A stretch of DNA of 64,000 nucleotides from an uncultured Pseudomonadota bacterium (GCA_903885375.1 CAISIK010000118.1:1-64000); one strand, 5' to 3'. Shown: positions 22,502 to 32,624, numbered from the stretch's first letter. A program made the numbers and translations. Notes: generated from the letters alone by a model not told the origin.

Positions 22502-23852
22502 CCAGATGGCCGAGGAGGACGGTGGCGGCGCCGAGGTAGATGGTGAGTCCGAGGACGTCCATCGCCGTGGTCACGAACGGGCCGGTGGCGATGGCGGGAT
22601 CGACGCCAAGCCGGCGGAAGGTGAGCGGAACGAGCGTGCCGACGAGCGCGGCGCTCGTCATGCCGGTGAGGACCGCGAGCGCCACGCTGAGCGCCACGCG
22701 CCCATCGCCGAAGCGCGCGAGGCAGTAGCCGCCGATCGCGAGCGCGAAGAAGAGGCCCAGCACCGCGCCGTTGAACACCTCCTGCCCCACGGCGCGGCTC
22801 ACGCTGCCATCGATTCGACCCGTGGCGATGCCGCGGACCGTAACGGTGGCCGCCTGGATGCCCACGTTGCCCTCCATGCCCATCACGATGGGGATGAAGC
22901 CGGCGAGCAGGAGCTCCTGGCGGAGGAGCGGATCGAAGTGGTGGATGAGCTCGGCGATGCCGAGACCGCCGAGGAGGGTGACCAGCAACCAGGGAAGCCG
23001 CTTGGCGGGGACGAGAAAGCGGCTGCCGCCCGTCTCCTCCGTGCTCTCACGCACACCGGCCATGAGCAGCATGTCCTCGGCCGCCTCCTCCTTGATGACG
23101 TCGATGACGTCGTCCACCGTCACGATGCCCACGAGGTTGCGCTGGCTGTCGACAACCGGCACGGCGAGCAGATCGTAGCGGCCGGCGATGCGCGCCACCT
23201 CCTCCTGGTCGGTCTCGGTGCGGACCGCGATCACGTCGCGAGACATGATGTCGGCGAGCCGCGTGGAAGGCGGGTGGGTGAGCAGGTTGCGGAGCGAGGT
23301 GACGCCCACGAGGTGGCCCTCGTCGTCCTCCACGTAGCAGTAGTAGATGAGCTCCTGGTCGCTCGCCTCCTGCACGGCGGCGATGGCATCGCGACAGGTC
23401 GTGTCGGCGCGCAACGTGAAGGCGCCCGGCGACATGATGCCGCCCGCGGTGTCGGGCGCGTAGGCGAGGAGCTCCTCGACCTCCTCGCGGGCCTCGCCCT
23501 TCATGCGCTGCATGACCGCCTCGCGCGACTCCTCGGGGAGGCGCTCGAGGAGATCGGTCTGGTCGTCGGCCGGGAGGTGCGTGAGCAGGAGCGCGATCCG
23601 CTCGGGCGCGACGTTCTCGACGAGGTGCATGAAGTCGTCGCCGTGCACGCGCGAGAGCACGTCGGCCGCCATGCGGTCTTCTTTCACCTGGGTGAAGACG
23701 AGGCGCTGCTCGGGCGCCGTGAGGTGCCCGATGATGGCCGCGATGTCCTCGGCGCGCGCCTTCGCGACGACCTTGGCTAGCGGAGCGGCATGTCCACGGC
23801 GAGCGAGGCGGCGGATGGCATCCACGCGCTGGCCGAGCAGGGTGTCGGCCAT
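22494..23852 (-). CDS. mgtE: Magnesium transporter MgtE (N domain, CBS pair, TM domain)
   Basis: YAPDTAGGIMSPGAFTLRADTT, VDSQRNLVGIVTVDDVIDVI, VMGMEGNVGIQAATVTVRGIATG. Confidence 0.94.
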   Translation of the reverse strand: MADTLLGQRVDAIRRLARRGHAAPLAKVVAKARAEDIAAIIGHLTAPEQRLVFTQVKEDRMAADVLSRVHGDDFMHLVENVAPERIALLLTHLPADDQTDLLERLPEESREAVMQRMKGEAREEVEELLAYAPDTAGGIMSPGAFTLRADTTCRDAIAAVQEASDQELIYYCYVEDDEGHLVGVTSLRNLLTHPPSTRLADIMSRDVIAVRTETDQEEVARIAGRYDLLAVPVVDSQRNLVGIVTVDDVIDVIKEEAAEDMLLMAGVRESTEETGGSRFLVPAKRLPWLLVTLLGGLGIAELIHHFDPLLRQELLLAGFIPIVMGMEGNVGIQAATVTVRGIATGRIDGSVSRAVGQEVFNGAVLGLFFALAIGGYCLARFGDGRVALSVALAVLTGMTSAALVGTLVPLTFRRLGVDPAIATGPFVTTAMDVLGLTIYLGAATVLLGHLGA

Positions 23853-23855
23853 CGG

Positions 23856-24593
23856 CTATCCTCCATGATCGTCCACAAAAACCAACCGCCTGGCGCGCGA
23901 CTGCGCCCCGAGCGGCTTCAACGTGCGGCCGTTGTAGACGAGCGCCACGTCGCTCAACGCGGCCAGCTCCACATCGAGCCGGTCGTGCGCGGCGAACTTC
24001 ACCTGCCGCCCCGGCTTCAGCATCCCGGCAAAGATTTCGCGCCCATCGGCCCGGACCGTGGCCCGAACCTCGGTGGCCGTGCTCACGAGCAGGACCTGAT
24101 CGGGCGGGATGTCCACCCCTTCCTCCACCACCTCGCCGCCGCGATTGAACGCGAACGCCAGAACGAGCATGGCCACAGCCGCGGAGACGCCGATGGCCGC
24201 CATCCGCCCGGCGCGCTGCACCCGCGCCCGGGGCGAGGTGAGCGTGACCGTGTTCTCGGCCCGGTGCACCTCGGAGACCGGATCGGCCTCCTCCGGCACC
24301 TGGGGGCGCCCAGGCCGGGCCTGGCCCTCCGGCGTTGCGGGGCGCGCCACCGGGAGCGGCGAGGCCGCCGGCACCGCCGTGCGGGCCCCCACCGTAGGCG
24401 TGGGCGCGGCGCCCAGCCCGAGGAAGGCGCGGTACTGGCGCGAGTAGCCGGCAAGGAAGGGGCCGGCCGGGAAGGCGCCCACATCCCCCCGCTCGAGCGC
24501 ATCGAGCCACTTCACCTGGATGCGCGTGCGCTCCGACACCTCCTCCAACGTGAGCCCCGCCCGCTCACGCGCCTCGCGCAGCTCGCTGCCCAC
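23856..24593 (-). CDS. RodZ-like protein: HTH + TM + C-terminal DUF4115-type domain
   Basis: MGSELREARERAGLTLEEVSERTRIQVKWLDALERGDVGAFPAGPFLAGYSRQYRAFLGL then single TM. Confidence 0.8.
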   Translation of the reverse strand: MGSELREARERAGLTLEEVSERTRIQVKWLDALERGDVGAFPAGPFLAGYSRQYRAFLGLGAAPTPTVGARTAVPAASPLPVARPATPEGQARPGRPQVPEEADPVSEVHRAENTVTLTSPRARVQRAGRMAAIGVSAAVAMLVLAFAFNRGGEVVEEGVDIPPDQVLLVSTATEVRATVRADGREIFAGMLKPGRQVKFAAHDRLDVELAALSDVALVYNGRTLKPLGAQSRARRLVFVDDHGG

Positions 24594-24594
24594 C

Positions 24595-25335
24595 TCAGCC
24601 CCCGGCGCTCTGCAGACAGCTGCGGGCCTCGTCGGCCATGGGCGTGTCGAGCGCGACGTCGGTCACGTGGCGGAGCGCGGCATCGGCCCCCGCATAGTCG
24701 CCCAGCTGCGCGAGGATGCAGCCGGTGCGGAGCCAGCCACCCAGCGACTCGTTCGGGCAGTCCTCGGCGAGCACGGCATAGTCGCGCAAGGCAGCGTCGG
24801 TCTTGCCGAGGGCCTCCTGGGCCAGGCCCCGGTGGAAGCGCGCGGGGCACATCTTGGGCACCCGACGCAGCGCCTCGTCGGCGGAGGCGAGGGCCTTCGC
24901 CGGGTTGCCGGAATCGAGGTGGGCGCGGGAAAGATTCGACATGACCATCGCAGGGTTGCGGTAGTCGAGGTCCTCGAGGGCCTTCTCGAACACGGGAATG
25001 GCATCGGTAGGGCGCCCGGCCTTCACCAGGAAGGCGCCGTAGTTCAACAGCAGCTCGCCCTCACCGGGGTTGATGGCGAGGCCCCGCTTGAACGAGGCCT
25101 CGGCCAGCTCGCCGCTGCCCTTGGCGGCGTAGGCCATGCCCAGCGCGTTGTGCGCGTGCCAGTTGCGGGGATCGAGCTTCACGGCCTCACGAAGCGCCGT
25201 GATCGCCCCCTCCGGGTTCTTCTCCTGCAGGTAGGCCACGCCGAGCGTGGCCTGCGCGTGGGCACGCTCCACACGTTTCGGCGACACACAGCCGAGGAGG
25301 CTCAGGACGACGAGGGCGGGAGTGAGCATGCGCAT
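24595..25335 (-). CDS. TPR-repeat lipoprotein (PilF/PilW-like)
   Basis: MLTPALVVLSLLGCVSPKR lipobox followed by TPRs. Confidence 0.75.
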   Translation of the reverse strand: MRMLTPALVVLSLLGCVSPKRVERAHAQATLGVAYLQEKNPEGAITALREAVKLDPRNWHAHNALGMAYAAKGSGELAEASFKRGLAINPGEGELLLNYGAFLVKAGRPTDAIPVFEKALEDLDYRNPAMVMSNLSRAHLDSGNPAKALASADEALRRVPKMCPARFHRGLAQEALGKTDAALRDYAVLAEDCPNESLGGWLRTGCILAQLGDYAGADAALRHVTDVALDTPMADEARSCLQSAGG

Positions 25336-25349
25336 CTGAAAACCCTAAC

Positions 25350-26210
25350 CTACGCAGGCATGTACTTCCCGATCAGGGGAGCGAGAGCCCGGCGGGTTTC
25401 TGCGGTGACGGCCGAGGGCTGGCTGAGGATGGCCGTGGCCAAGGCGTTGCTCTGGGGGGCGGGGCCGCCGTGGGCGAGGATGCGCGGCACGGCCGCGGCC
25501 ACCACCTGACGCGCCAGGGAGGCGTTCTTCAGCAGGACGGCCACGACCTGATCCACGGTGACGTGGTCGTGGTCGGGGTGCCAGCAGTCGTAGTCGGTGG
25601 CCATCGCGAGGGTGGCGTAGGAGAGCTCGGCTTCGCGGGCCAGCTTGGCCTCCGGCATGTTGGTCATGCCGATGACGCTCGCGCCCCAGCTCCGGTGGAG
25701 GTTGGACTCCGCCTTCGTGGAGAAGGCCGGCCCCTCCATGCACACGTAGGTGCCGCCATCGTGCGTGGTGGCGCCCGCCTCGCGCGCGGACTCCAGCAGG
25801 ATGCCCCGCAGCGTGGGGCATACCGGGTCGCCGAAGGCGACGTGCGCCACGAGGCCGTTCTCGAAGAAGGTGTTCTTGCGGTAGATCGTCTTGTCGATGA
25901 ACTGGTCGATCACCACGATGTGACCGGGCACGATCTCGTGCTTGAGCGACCCGACGGCGCTCACCGAGATCACCCACTCCACGCCGAGCTGCTTCAGCGC
26001 GAAGATGTTGGCGCGGTAGTTCACCTCGGAGGGGTTGAACCGGTGCCCGCGGCCGTGCCGGGGAAGGAAGACCAGCTCGGCATCGCCGAGGCGGCCGATA
26101 ATGCAGGCATCCGAAGGATCGCCGTAGGGGGTGGAGACGCGCTCCTCCCGCACATCTTCCAGTCCTTCCATCGCGTAGATGCCGCTGCCGCCGATAACGC
26201 CGATCCGCAT
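25350..26210 (-). CDS. mtnP: S-methyl-5'-thioadenosine phosphorylase / purine nucleoside phosphorylase
   Basis: MRIGVIGGSGIYAMEGL, PRHGRGHRFNPSEVNYRANI, CMEGPAFSTKAES, TDYDCW. Confidence 0.92.
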   Translation of the reverse strand: MRIGVIGGSGIYAMEGLEDVREERVSTPYGDPSDACIIGRLGDAELVFLPRHGRGHRFNPSEVNYRANIFALKQLGVEWVISVSAVGSLKHEIVPGHIVVIDQFIDKTIYRKNTFFENGLVAHVAFGDPVCPTLRGILLESAREAGATTHDGGTYVCMEGPAFSTKAESNLHRSWGASVIGMTNMPEAKLAREAELSYATLAMATDYDCWHPDHDHVTVDQVVAVLLKNASLARQVVAAAVPRILAHGGPAPQSNALATAILSQPSAVTAETRRALAPLIGKYMPA

Positions 26211-26259
26211 GGGTGCTCCGAAGCCCCCGGGGCTTATCCGACTTTGTGGATGCCGGCGC

Positions 26260-26901
26260 CTACCACCAGCTCGGCTTTGCCACCCACACGGGCTCGCCCC
26301 ACACGAAGGCGGGATCGGCGGTGAGCGCGGAGAGCACCTCGCCCACGCTGCGCTCGTCGGTCCACGCGATGCGCTGGAACGCGGCCTCGTCGGGGTCGGC
26401 GGCGCTGGTCGCATCGAGGCCCTCGGCGATGGCCGAAACCTCGGTTCCCTCCACGAACTGTGCGCGCACCTCGCCGCCGAGGTGATCCACGCCCTGCTCC
26501 ATCCACTCGAAACCCGCGCCCACGCCGTTGTAGTACATCACGAAGAGATCGCCCGGCTCGCCGGAGAACGCGCTGGAGGGGAAGGTCCCCTCCCCGGCCG
26601 CGGTGTTCTCGCAGTCGCTCCACGTCAGCGTGGCCTTCACCTGCTCAGCCTCCGGGAGCACGAGGCCTCCCCACAAGCCTCCGTCGGCCGGTTCGAGCGT
26701 GGCGCTCGCGAGGGCGGAGCTGTCGGCGGCCGACACCACATCGGCCCGCATCGTGCACGTGCTCTTCAGGGCGCCATCGTAGGTGTTCCCGGCCAGCGCG
26801 AGGAAGGTGGTGGCGAGCGGCGCGACCCACGGCCCGGTGTCGGTGTCGGGCGCGGGCTCCTCCTCGGCGCACCCCAGCGCGAGGACCAGGAGCACGATCA
26901 C
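26260..26901 (-). CDS. Predicted lipoprotein, tandem paralog of the upstream gene
   Basis: GTG start overlapping TGA; VIVLLVLALGCAEEE lipobox; C-terminus FVWGEPVWVAKPSWW. Confidence 0.7.
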   Translation of the reverse strand: MIVLLVLALGCAEEEPAPDTDTGPWVAPLATTFLALAGNTYDGALKSTCTMRADVVSAADSSALASATLEPADGGLWGGLVLPEAEQVKATLTWSDCENTAAGEGTFPSSAFSGEPGDLFVMYYNGVGAGFEWMEQGVDHLGGEVRAQFVEGTEVSAIAEGLDATSAADPDEAAFQRIAWTDERSVGEVLSALTADPAFVWGEPVWVAKPSWW

Positions 26902-27629
26902 TCCACGCACTTGGGCCACCAGGAGGGCTTGGAAATCCAGATGGGCTCGCCCGCCACGAAGTCGGTGCCGGCGCCGCTCGTGAAGTGGGCGAGCGCCTCG
27001 CCCACGTTGAGGTCGGACTCCCAGGTGACCCTGTAGGCGTTCCCGGAGGCGGCCGTGGTTTCGAGCGTGGCCGTGGCCTCGATCTGGTCGGCGAGCGCCT
27101 GCATGTTGTTGTCGGGGTAGCTGTTGGCCACGGTGACCTTCGCCTGCCCGCCGTAGAAGTCGCCCGACTCATCACCCTGTTCCAACGCCGAATAGCCGAT
27201 GTTTACGCCGGTGTACCACAGCGCGAAGATGTAGCCCTTCTGGCCCGAGAAGGCGCTGGACTCGTAGGTCTTGTCCTGACCGGCCACGCAGTTGGTGGCC
27301 GTGAAGGTGCCCTTGTACTGGGTGCCCCCCACGAGCGGCATCCCGGCCCAGTCGCACCCGCGCGCGGGCAGGTTCACGGTGCCGACCGCGCTGCCGTCGC
27401 TGTTGTTGGTCAGCTTGAGCTCGAGCTCGCACATGCTGCCCCAGCTCCCCGGCGAGGAGGCGCCCACCACGACGGCATAGGGATCGCCGAGCACGATCGT
27501 GGGCGGTTTTACCGCGGAGTCGTCGGTGTCGGCCGTGTCGACCTGGGCGCCCGTGTCATCGCCCGAGGCTTTCTTTTCTTCGCCCGTGCAGGCGGTGAGC
27601 GGCAGCAGGAAGAGGAGCAGGTTTCGCAT
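26898..27629 (-). CDS. Predicted lipoprotein, tandem paralog
   Basis: MRNLLLFLLPLTACTGEEK lipobox; C-terminus FVAGEPIWISKPSWWPKC. Confidence 0.72.
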   Translation of the reverse strand: MRNLLLFLLPLTACTGEEKKASGDDTGAQVDTADTDDSAVKPPTIVLGDPYAVVVGASSPGSWGSMCELELKLTNNSDGSAVGTVNLPARGCDWAGMPLVGGTQYKGTFTATNCVAGQDKTYESSAFSGQKGYIFALWYTGVNIGYSALEQGDESGDFYGGQAKVTVANSYPDNNMQALADQIEATATLETTAASGNAYRVTWESDLNVGEALAHFTSGAGTDFVAGEPIWISKPSWWPKCVE

Positions 27630-27671
27630 GCTCGCGAGTTTAGCCCACCCGACGCGGCTCCGGCGCCCGGA

Positions 27672-28820
27672 TCAGACGATGTCGTCGAACGCGAAGCGGC
27701 TGGCGTCGTAGCCCTCGCCCTCGCGGCGGATGCGGATGGCCGCGATCGAGGTGCCCTCCACCCGCGCGGCATCGGGGTCGGCCTTGCCGAGCTGGCCGCA
27801 CGCCGCGGAGATGTCGCGCCCGCGGGTGATCCGCACGCTCGCCTGCAGTCCGTGGGCCACGAGGTGGTGCTGGAAGGCGCGGACCACCCCATCGGCCGGC
27901 CGCTTGATGGCCCGCGCCGGATTCTCGTTGTACGGGATGAGGTTGATCTTCGACTTGATGCCGCGCATGAGGCGCACGAGCCGCTGGGCATCGGCGAGGC
28001 TGTCGTTGAAGCCGGCCATCATCACGTACTCGAAGGTGATGCGCTTGGTCTGCTTCAGGGGCAGCTCGCGGCAGGCATCGAGGAGCGCCTGCATCGAGTA
28101 CTTGCGGGTGATCGGCATCACCTCGCGGCGCTGCTCCTCGGTGGTGGCGTTGAGCGACACCGCGAGGTTGACTGGTGTGCTCTCGGCGAGCTTCTGGAGC
28201 TGCGGCACCAGTCCCACCGTGCTGACCGTGATCTTGCGGTGGCTGAAATTGAGCGCCTGCTCGTCGAGGTAGATTTCCAACGCGGGCAGCAGGTTGTCGA
28301 GGTTGTGGAGGGGCTCGCCCATGCCCATCATCACGATGTTGGAAATGCGGTACTGCGCGTCGAGGCGCTGCCGAACCTGGAGCGGCTGGTTGGCGATCTC
28401 GCTGGGGCGCAGGTGGCGGCGCAAGCCAAGGTCGCCCGTGAGGCAGAACGTGCACGCCATGGCACAGCCGGCCTGCGAGCTCACGCACAGCGTGTTCCGC
28501 CCATCGTCGGGGATCATCACCGACTCGATGCGATGGCCCTCCTCGGTGGCCCAGAGGAACTTGTGGGTGCCGTCGATGGAGGCCTGCACGGCGACCACCT
28601 CGAGAAACGCGATGTAGAAGCGCTCCTCGAGCAGCTCGCGCACCGAGCGGGCCACGTTGGTCATCTCGTCGAAGCGGGAGACCCCCCGCTGCCACAGCCA
28701 CTTGTATACCTGCACCGCCCGGAATCGTTCGCTGCCGAGGCCGGTCAGCGCTGCTTCGATCTCGGCGAGGGTGAGGCTCTTGATGTCGATGCGCCCATCG
28801 GCGCGCACGAACGTGGGCAT
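27672..28820 (-). CDS. rlmN: Dual-specificity 23S rRNA / tRNA m2A methyltransferase RlmN (radical SAM)
   Basis: SSQAGCAMACTFCLTGDLGLRRHL, MMGMGEPLHN, ITRGRDISAACGQL. Confidence 0.95.
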   Translation of the reverse strand: MPTFVRADGRIDIKSLTLAEIEAALTGLGSERFRAVQVYKWLWQRGVSRFDEMTNVARSVRELLEERFYIAFLEVVAVQASIDGTHKFLWATEEGHRIESVMIPDDGRNTLCVSSQAGCAMACTFCLTGDLGLRRHLRPSEIANQPLQVRQRLDAQYRISNIVMMGMGEPLHNLDNLLPALEIYLDEQALNFSHRKITVSTVGLVPQLQKLAESTPVNLAVSLNATTEEQRREVMPITRKYSMQALLDACRELPLKQTKRITFEYVMMAGFNDSLADAQRLVRLMRGIKSKINLIPYNENPARAIKRPADGVVRAFQHHLVAHGLQASVRITRGRDISAACGQLGKADPDAARVEGTSIAAIRIRREGEGYDASRFAFDDIV

Positions 28821-28867
28821 GGCGGCTCCGATGGCGTGCTAACCGCCGGGGCGGGATAGTCACGCGC

Positions 28868-29305
28868 ATGACCCCCAGCGAGCTTCTGGCCACGGTTCCT
28901 TTCGCCCACCGGGCCGACCTCGAGATCGTACATGCCGAGGGTGGCCACGTCGTCGTGCGCATCCCCAACGAAGCCAAGAACCAGAACCACGTGGGCACCG
29001 TGCATGCAGCGGCGCTCGTGCTCGTCGGCGAAACCGCCGGGGGCCTCGCGCTCCTGAACGAGCCCCGGTTCGCCGGTCTCCTCCTGCTCGCGAAGGGCCT
29101 CCAGATTCGGTACCGGAAGCCCTCCACCGGTGCGTGCTCGGCCTCGGCCCGCCTCGGCGAGGAGGCAGTCCTCGCCGCGCTCGCCGCCCTCGCCGAGCAC
29201 GGCAAGGTCGATGTTCCCCTCGCCATCGAGCTGCGCAACGACGGGGGCGACCTCCTCTGCGAGATGACGGTCGATTACCACCTCCGGGTGCGCGCTCCGG
29301 CCTGA
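28868..29305 (+). CDS. Hotdog-fold thioesterase-like protein (DUF4442 / PaaI-like)
   Basis: NHVGTVHAAALVLVGETAGGLALL, YRKPSTGACSASA. Confidence 0.75.
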   Translation: MTPSELLATVPFAHRADLEIVHAEGGHVVVRIPNEAKNQNHVGTVHAAALVLVGETAGGLALLNEPRFAGLLLLAKGLQIRYRKPSTGACSASARLGEEAVLAALAALAEHGKVDVPLAIELRNDGGDLLCEMTVDYHLRVRAPA

Positions 29306-29311
29306 ACCCCA

Positions 29312-29329
29312 CCCCCGCCCGCGCGGGGG
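29312..29329. terminator. GC-rich hairpin between convergent genes
   Basis: CCCCCGC-CCGC-GCGGGGG in the 37-bp convergent gap. Confidence 0.4.
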
Positions 29330-29342
29330 GGCACCGCCAGCC

Positions 29343-30410
29343 CTACAGCAGGTCCTGGATCGCGCGCACGTCGTTGGCCGCCATCGCCGCCACCGTGCGC
29401 GAGACGGCGCCCTGTTCGAGCAGGTAGCGCAGGTGATCCTCGAGCCGCTGCATGCCGGCTCCGCGCCCGGTGACCATGGCGTTGTGGAGTTGGTGGAGCT
29501 TCTGCTCCCGGATGAGGTTGCGGATGGCGTCGTTGGCCACGAGCACCTCGGCGGCGAGCACGCGCCCGCGACCATCCGCCCGGGGGAGGAGGCGCTGGGT
29601 GAGCACGGCCGTCAGGGTGGCCGCGAGCTGCACCTTGACCTGCTCCTGCTGGGCGGCCGGGAACACGTCGATGATGCGCGACACCGTGCCCATGGCGCTC
29701 GGCGTGTGGAGCGTGCCGAGCACGAGGTGGCCCGTTTCCGCCGCGGTGAGCGCGATGGCGATCGTTTCGAGGTCGCGCATCTCGCCGATGCAGATCACGT
29801 CGGGGTCCTGGCGGAGCGCGTGCCGCAGGGCGTCGGGGAAGCTGCGGGTGTCGGACCCCACCTCGAGCTGCACCACGAGCGCCTGCCGGTGCGCGTGCCG
29901 GTACTCCACCGGGTCCTCGATCGTGACGATCTTCACGCGCTTGCGCTGATTGATGTAGTCGATGAGCGCGTTGAAGCTGGTGGTCTTCCCCTGCCCCGTG
30001 GGCCCGGTGATGAGGACGAGCCCCGCATCCCGCAGCACGATCTCCTTGAAGATGTTGGGGACACCCAGCTCGTCGAGCGACCGCACGCGCCGAGGGGTGA
30101 CCCGGATGGCGGCCTCGGCGGCGCCATCGCGCAGGTGCACCGACACGCGGAAGTGCCCCATCGCCTGCCGACCCAGCGGATCGTCGAGCTCCACGCTCAC
30201 CGAGACCTGCCAGTCCCGCTCGAGCTGCTCGAGGTGGTGGTGCTGCAGGAGCGAGCGGACGAGCGCATCGCAGGTCGGCCGATCGAGGGGGGGATGGTCG
30301 AGCGGGCGGATGTCGCCGTGAAGCCGCATGGTGGGGGGCGCGCCGGCCACGAGGTGCAGATCGCTGCCCCCACGCGCGAGCACGTCGGCCACAAGGTCGA
30401 GGACGTCCAT
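29343..30410 (-). CDS. pilT: Type IV pilus twitching ATPase PilT
   Basis: GGSDLHLVAGAPPTMRLHGDI, Walker A ITGPTGQGKTTS, RQDPDVICIGEMRD, TAAETGHLVLGTLHT. Confidence 0.93.
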   Translation of the reverse strand: MDVLDLVADVLARGGSDLHLVAGAPPTMRLHGDIRPLDHPPLDRPTCDALVRSLLQHHHLEQLERDWQVSVSVELDDPLGRQAMGHFRVSVHLRDGAAEAAIRVTPRRVRSLDELGVPNIFKEIVLRDAGLVLITGPTGQGKTTSFNALIDYINQRKRVKIVTIEDPVEYRHAHRQALVVQLEVGSDTRSFPDALRHALRQDPDVICIGEMRDLETIAIALTAAETGHLVLGTLHTPSAMGTVSRIIDVFPAAQQEQVKVQLAATLTAVLTQRLLPRADGRGRVLAAEVLVANDAIRNLIREQKLHQLHNAMVTGRGAGMQRLEDHLRYLLEQGAVSRTVAAMAANDVRAIQDLL

Positions 30411-30455
30411 CCCACCACCGTAGCCGGTGGGCGCGGCGCCGCGCTACGATGGCGC

Positions 30456-32624
30456 ATGCGGCTTTTCCCCATCCTGTGTCTCCTGGCCTGCGAGTCGAAC
30501 GTCAAGACGGGCACATTCCTCCCCGGCGAGGGCCAGGAGTGCGAGGGCACCTGTGGCGACGACCTCGTGTGCACCCACGCAGGCGTGTGCGAGGCCCCCG
30601 GCGCGCCGGGCACCGCCAACGAGGGCGATGACTGCTCGGCCACCGCGGACTGCGCGTGGGAGCTCGAATGCGCCTCGAACAACGTCTGCGCCCAGGCCGA
30701 TGCGCCGGGCACCGGCGGCGGCAAGAGCGCCTGCGAGAACGACGACGACTGCCAGGCGGGGTTCGCCTGCGAGGACGAGGTCTGCACCGACGTCGAGGTC
30801 CCCTACTGGACCGGCGGCGCCTGCCCGGCCGACGCGGGCGACGACGCGGAATTCCGCGTGCTCTTCCAGATTCCCGACCTCCCCACCACGGACGAGCTCG
30901 ACTTCTTCTCGATGCCCTTCCCCAACGACCTCCGCCTCGATGCCGACGGGCGTCCCGTGCTCGATGGTTTCCCCGTCCCCGGCGAGTCGGCGCCCGCCGT
31001 CAGCCGTCTGCTGGAGTTCGTGGAAACCCAGAACGGGTGGGGTCTCGACCCGGTGGTGTACTTCCGCTTCAACAAGTCGCAGGACCTCGCCACCCTGCGC
31101 GCGCTCACCACCGACGCCACGATCCACTTCGCCAGCATCGATCCCGACGCGGAGGACTACGGCGAGCTCACGGCCTTCCAGTTCTTCACCCGCCAGTCGC
31201 GCGACCGCTACGTGTGCCAGAACTGGCTCGCCGTCACCACCTACGGCGGTCGTCCCCTCCTGCCGAACCAGGCGTACGCGGTGTGGCTCACCAAGGGCAT
31301 CACCCACGACGGCGACGAGATCTTCCGCGACGACGACTTCCCGCTCCTGATGCAGGACGAGCGGCCGAGCGACCTCACCGACGCCCGCGCCTTCGACAAG
31401 TTCGAACCCTTCCGCGCCTACGTAGACGCCGAAGGCCTCACCCGCGGTGAAATCGTGGCCGCCACGGTGTTCACCACCGGCGATCCCGCGCGCGACCTCC
31501 GCTACACCCGCGAGGTGGTCGAGGACGAGACGACGGATGTGTCGGTGGCCACGGTCGCGAGCTGCGAGGACTCGCCCTGCGGGCGCGCCTGCAGCGGCGC
31601 GAGCGGGTTCTCCGAGCTGCACGCTCAGGTGAACATTCCCCGGTTCACCAGCACCGACGGTGGCGTGGTTTCCTGGGGTTCGAACCTCCGCCCCGAGGTG
31701 CAGGGCACCGACACGGTCTGCGCGGTGGTCACGGTGCCCGAGGGCACCGCCCCCGAAGCCGGCTGGCCCGTGGCGCTGTGGTTCGGCGATCTCGGCGGCG
31801 TGGCCGAAACGGCGGCAGGCAACGGCCTCGCCGAGGCCATGGCCGCGGAAGGCGTGGCCACCCTCGCCGTCGACCTGCCCCAGCACGGCGATCGCGGCAC
31901 CGAGCAGGACGCCGCGGCGGCGTGGTTCACCCCCGAACGCCCGGGAACCTGGCGCGGCACCCTCTTCCAGAACTTCGCCGACGGGCACACCCTCGCGCGC
32001 CTCGCCAGCAGTCCCGAGCTCGGCCTCGACCCCGACTCGGTCTGGATCGTGGGCGAGGGCGTGGGCGCCGATGCGGCCGTGCCCATGCTGGCCTGGGGCA
32101 AGGACGTGCGTGGCGGCGTCGTGGGCAACGCCTCGGGCCTCACCGGCCAGCTCAGCGCCAGCCGCGGCGAGCCCTACGACCTCGAACACGCGCTCCAGCG
32201 CGCCTACGCCGACAGCAACCTCGGCCGGAACCACCCGGTCATCGCGCTGCTCCAGCAGTGGCTCGGCGCGCTCGACCCCATGAGCAGCGCCGCGGGCATG
32301 GTGCGCGAGCCCGACACCATCGCGAAGCACGTGCTGGTGATCGACGGGGTCGACGATGCGGAGATTCCCGCCGACAACCGCCACGCCTTCCTCCGCGCCG
32401 CCTCGCTCCCGGTGGCGGGCACCACCCTCGACGTGTACGACGAGGCGCAGGGCGAGTTCCCCCTCCCGGTGAAGGAGAACGTGACCACCCCCGACGGCAA
32501 GCGCACCGCAGCCGTGCTGCAGCTCGAGGCGGGGCACCACGCCCTCACGGAAGCTGCCGCCGCCACGGCCGCCGCCTTCGTGGGGAGCGGCGCCGACGGC
32601 GCGGCGCCCACCATCGCCGAGTAG
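30456..32624 (+). CDS. Lipoprotein with Cys-rich N-terminus and alpha/beta-hydrolase-like C-terminal domain (nucleophile Ser apparently replaced)
   Basis: MRLFPILCLLACESNVK lipobox; EGQECEGTCGDDLVCTHAGVCEAPG; fold-like VGEGVGADAAV, VIDGVDDAEIP, EAGHHALTEA. Confidence 0.72.
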   Translation: MRLFPILCLLACESNVKTGTFLPGEGQECEGTCGDDLVCTHAGVCEAPGAPGTANEGDDCSATADCAWELECASNNVCAQADAPGTGGGKSACENDDDCQAGFACEDEVCTDVEVPYWTGGACPADAGDDAEFRVLFQIPDLPTTDELDFFSMPFPNDLRLDADGRPVLDGFPVPGESAPAVSRLLEFVETQNGWGLDPVVYFRFNKSQDLATLRALTTDATIHFASIDPDAEDYGELTAFQFFTRQSRDRYVCQNWLAVTTYGGRPLLPNQAYAVWLTKGITHDGDEIFRDDDFPLLMQDERPSDLTDARAFDKFEPFRAYVDAEGLTRGEIVAATVFTTGDPARDLRYTREVVEDETTDVSVATVASCEDSPCGRACSGASGFSELHAQVNIPRFTSTDGGVVSWGSNLRPEVQGTDTVCAVVTVPEGTAPEAGWPVALWFGDLGGVAETAAGNGLAEAMAAEGVATLAVDLPQHGDRGTEQDAAAAWFTPERPGTWRGTLFQNFADGHTLARLASSPELGLDPDSVWIVGEGVGADAAVPMLAWGKDVRGGVVGNASGLTGQLSASRGEPYDLEHALQRAYADSNLGRNHPVIALLQQWLGALDPMSSAAGMVREPDTIAKHVLVIDGVDDAEIPADNRHAFLRAASLPVAGTTLDVYDEAQGEFPLPVKENVTTPDGKRTAAVLQLEAGHHALTEAAAATAAAFVGSGADGAAPTIAE

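Noticed and set aside
29433-30455. N-terminal extension of the plus ORF 29433-32624
   Set aside because: Antisense to pilT; the real start is ATG 30456 giving MRLFPILCLLACES.
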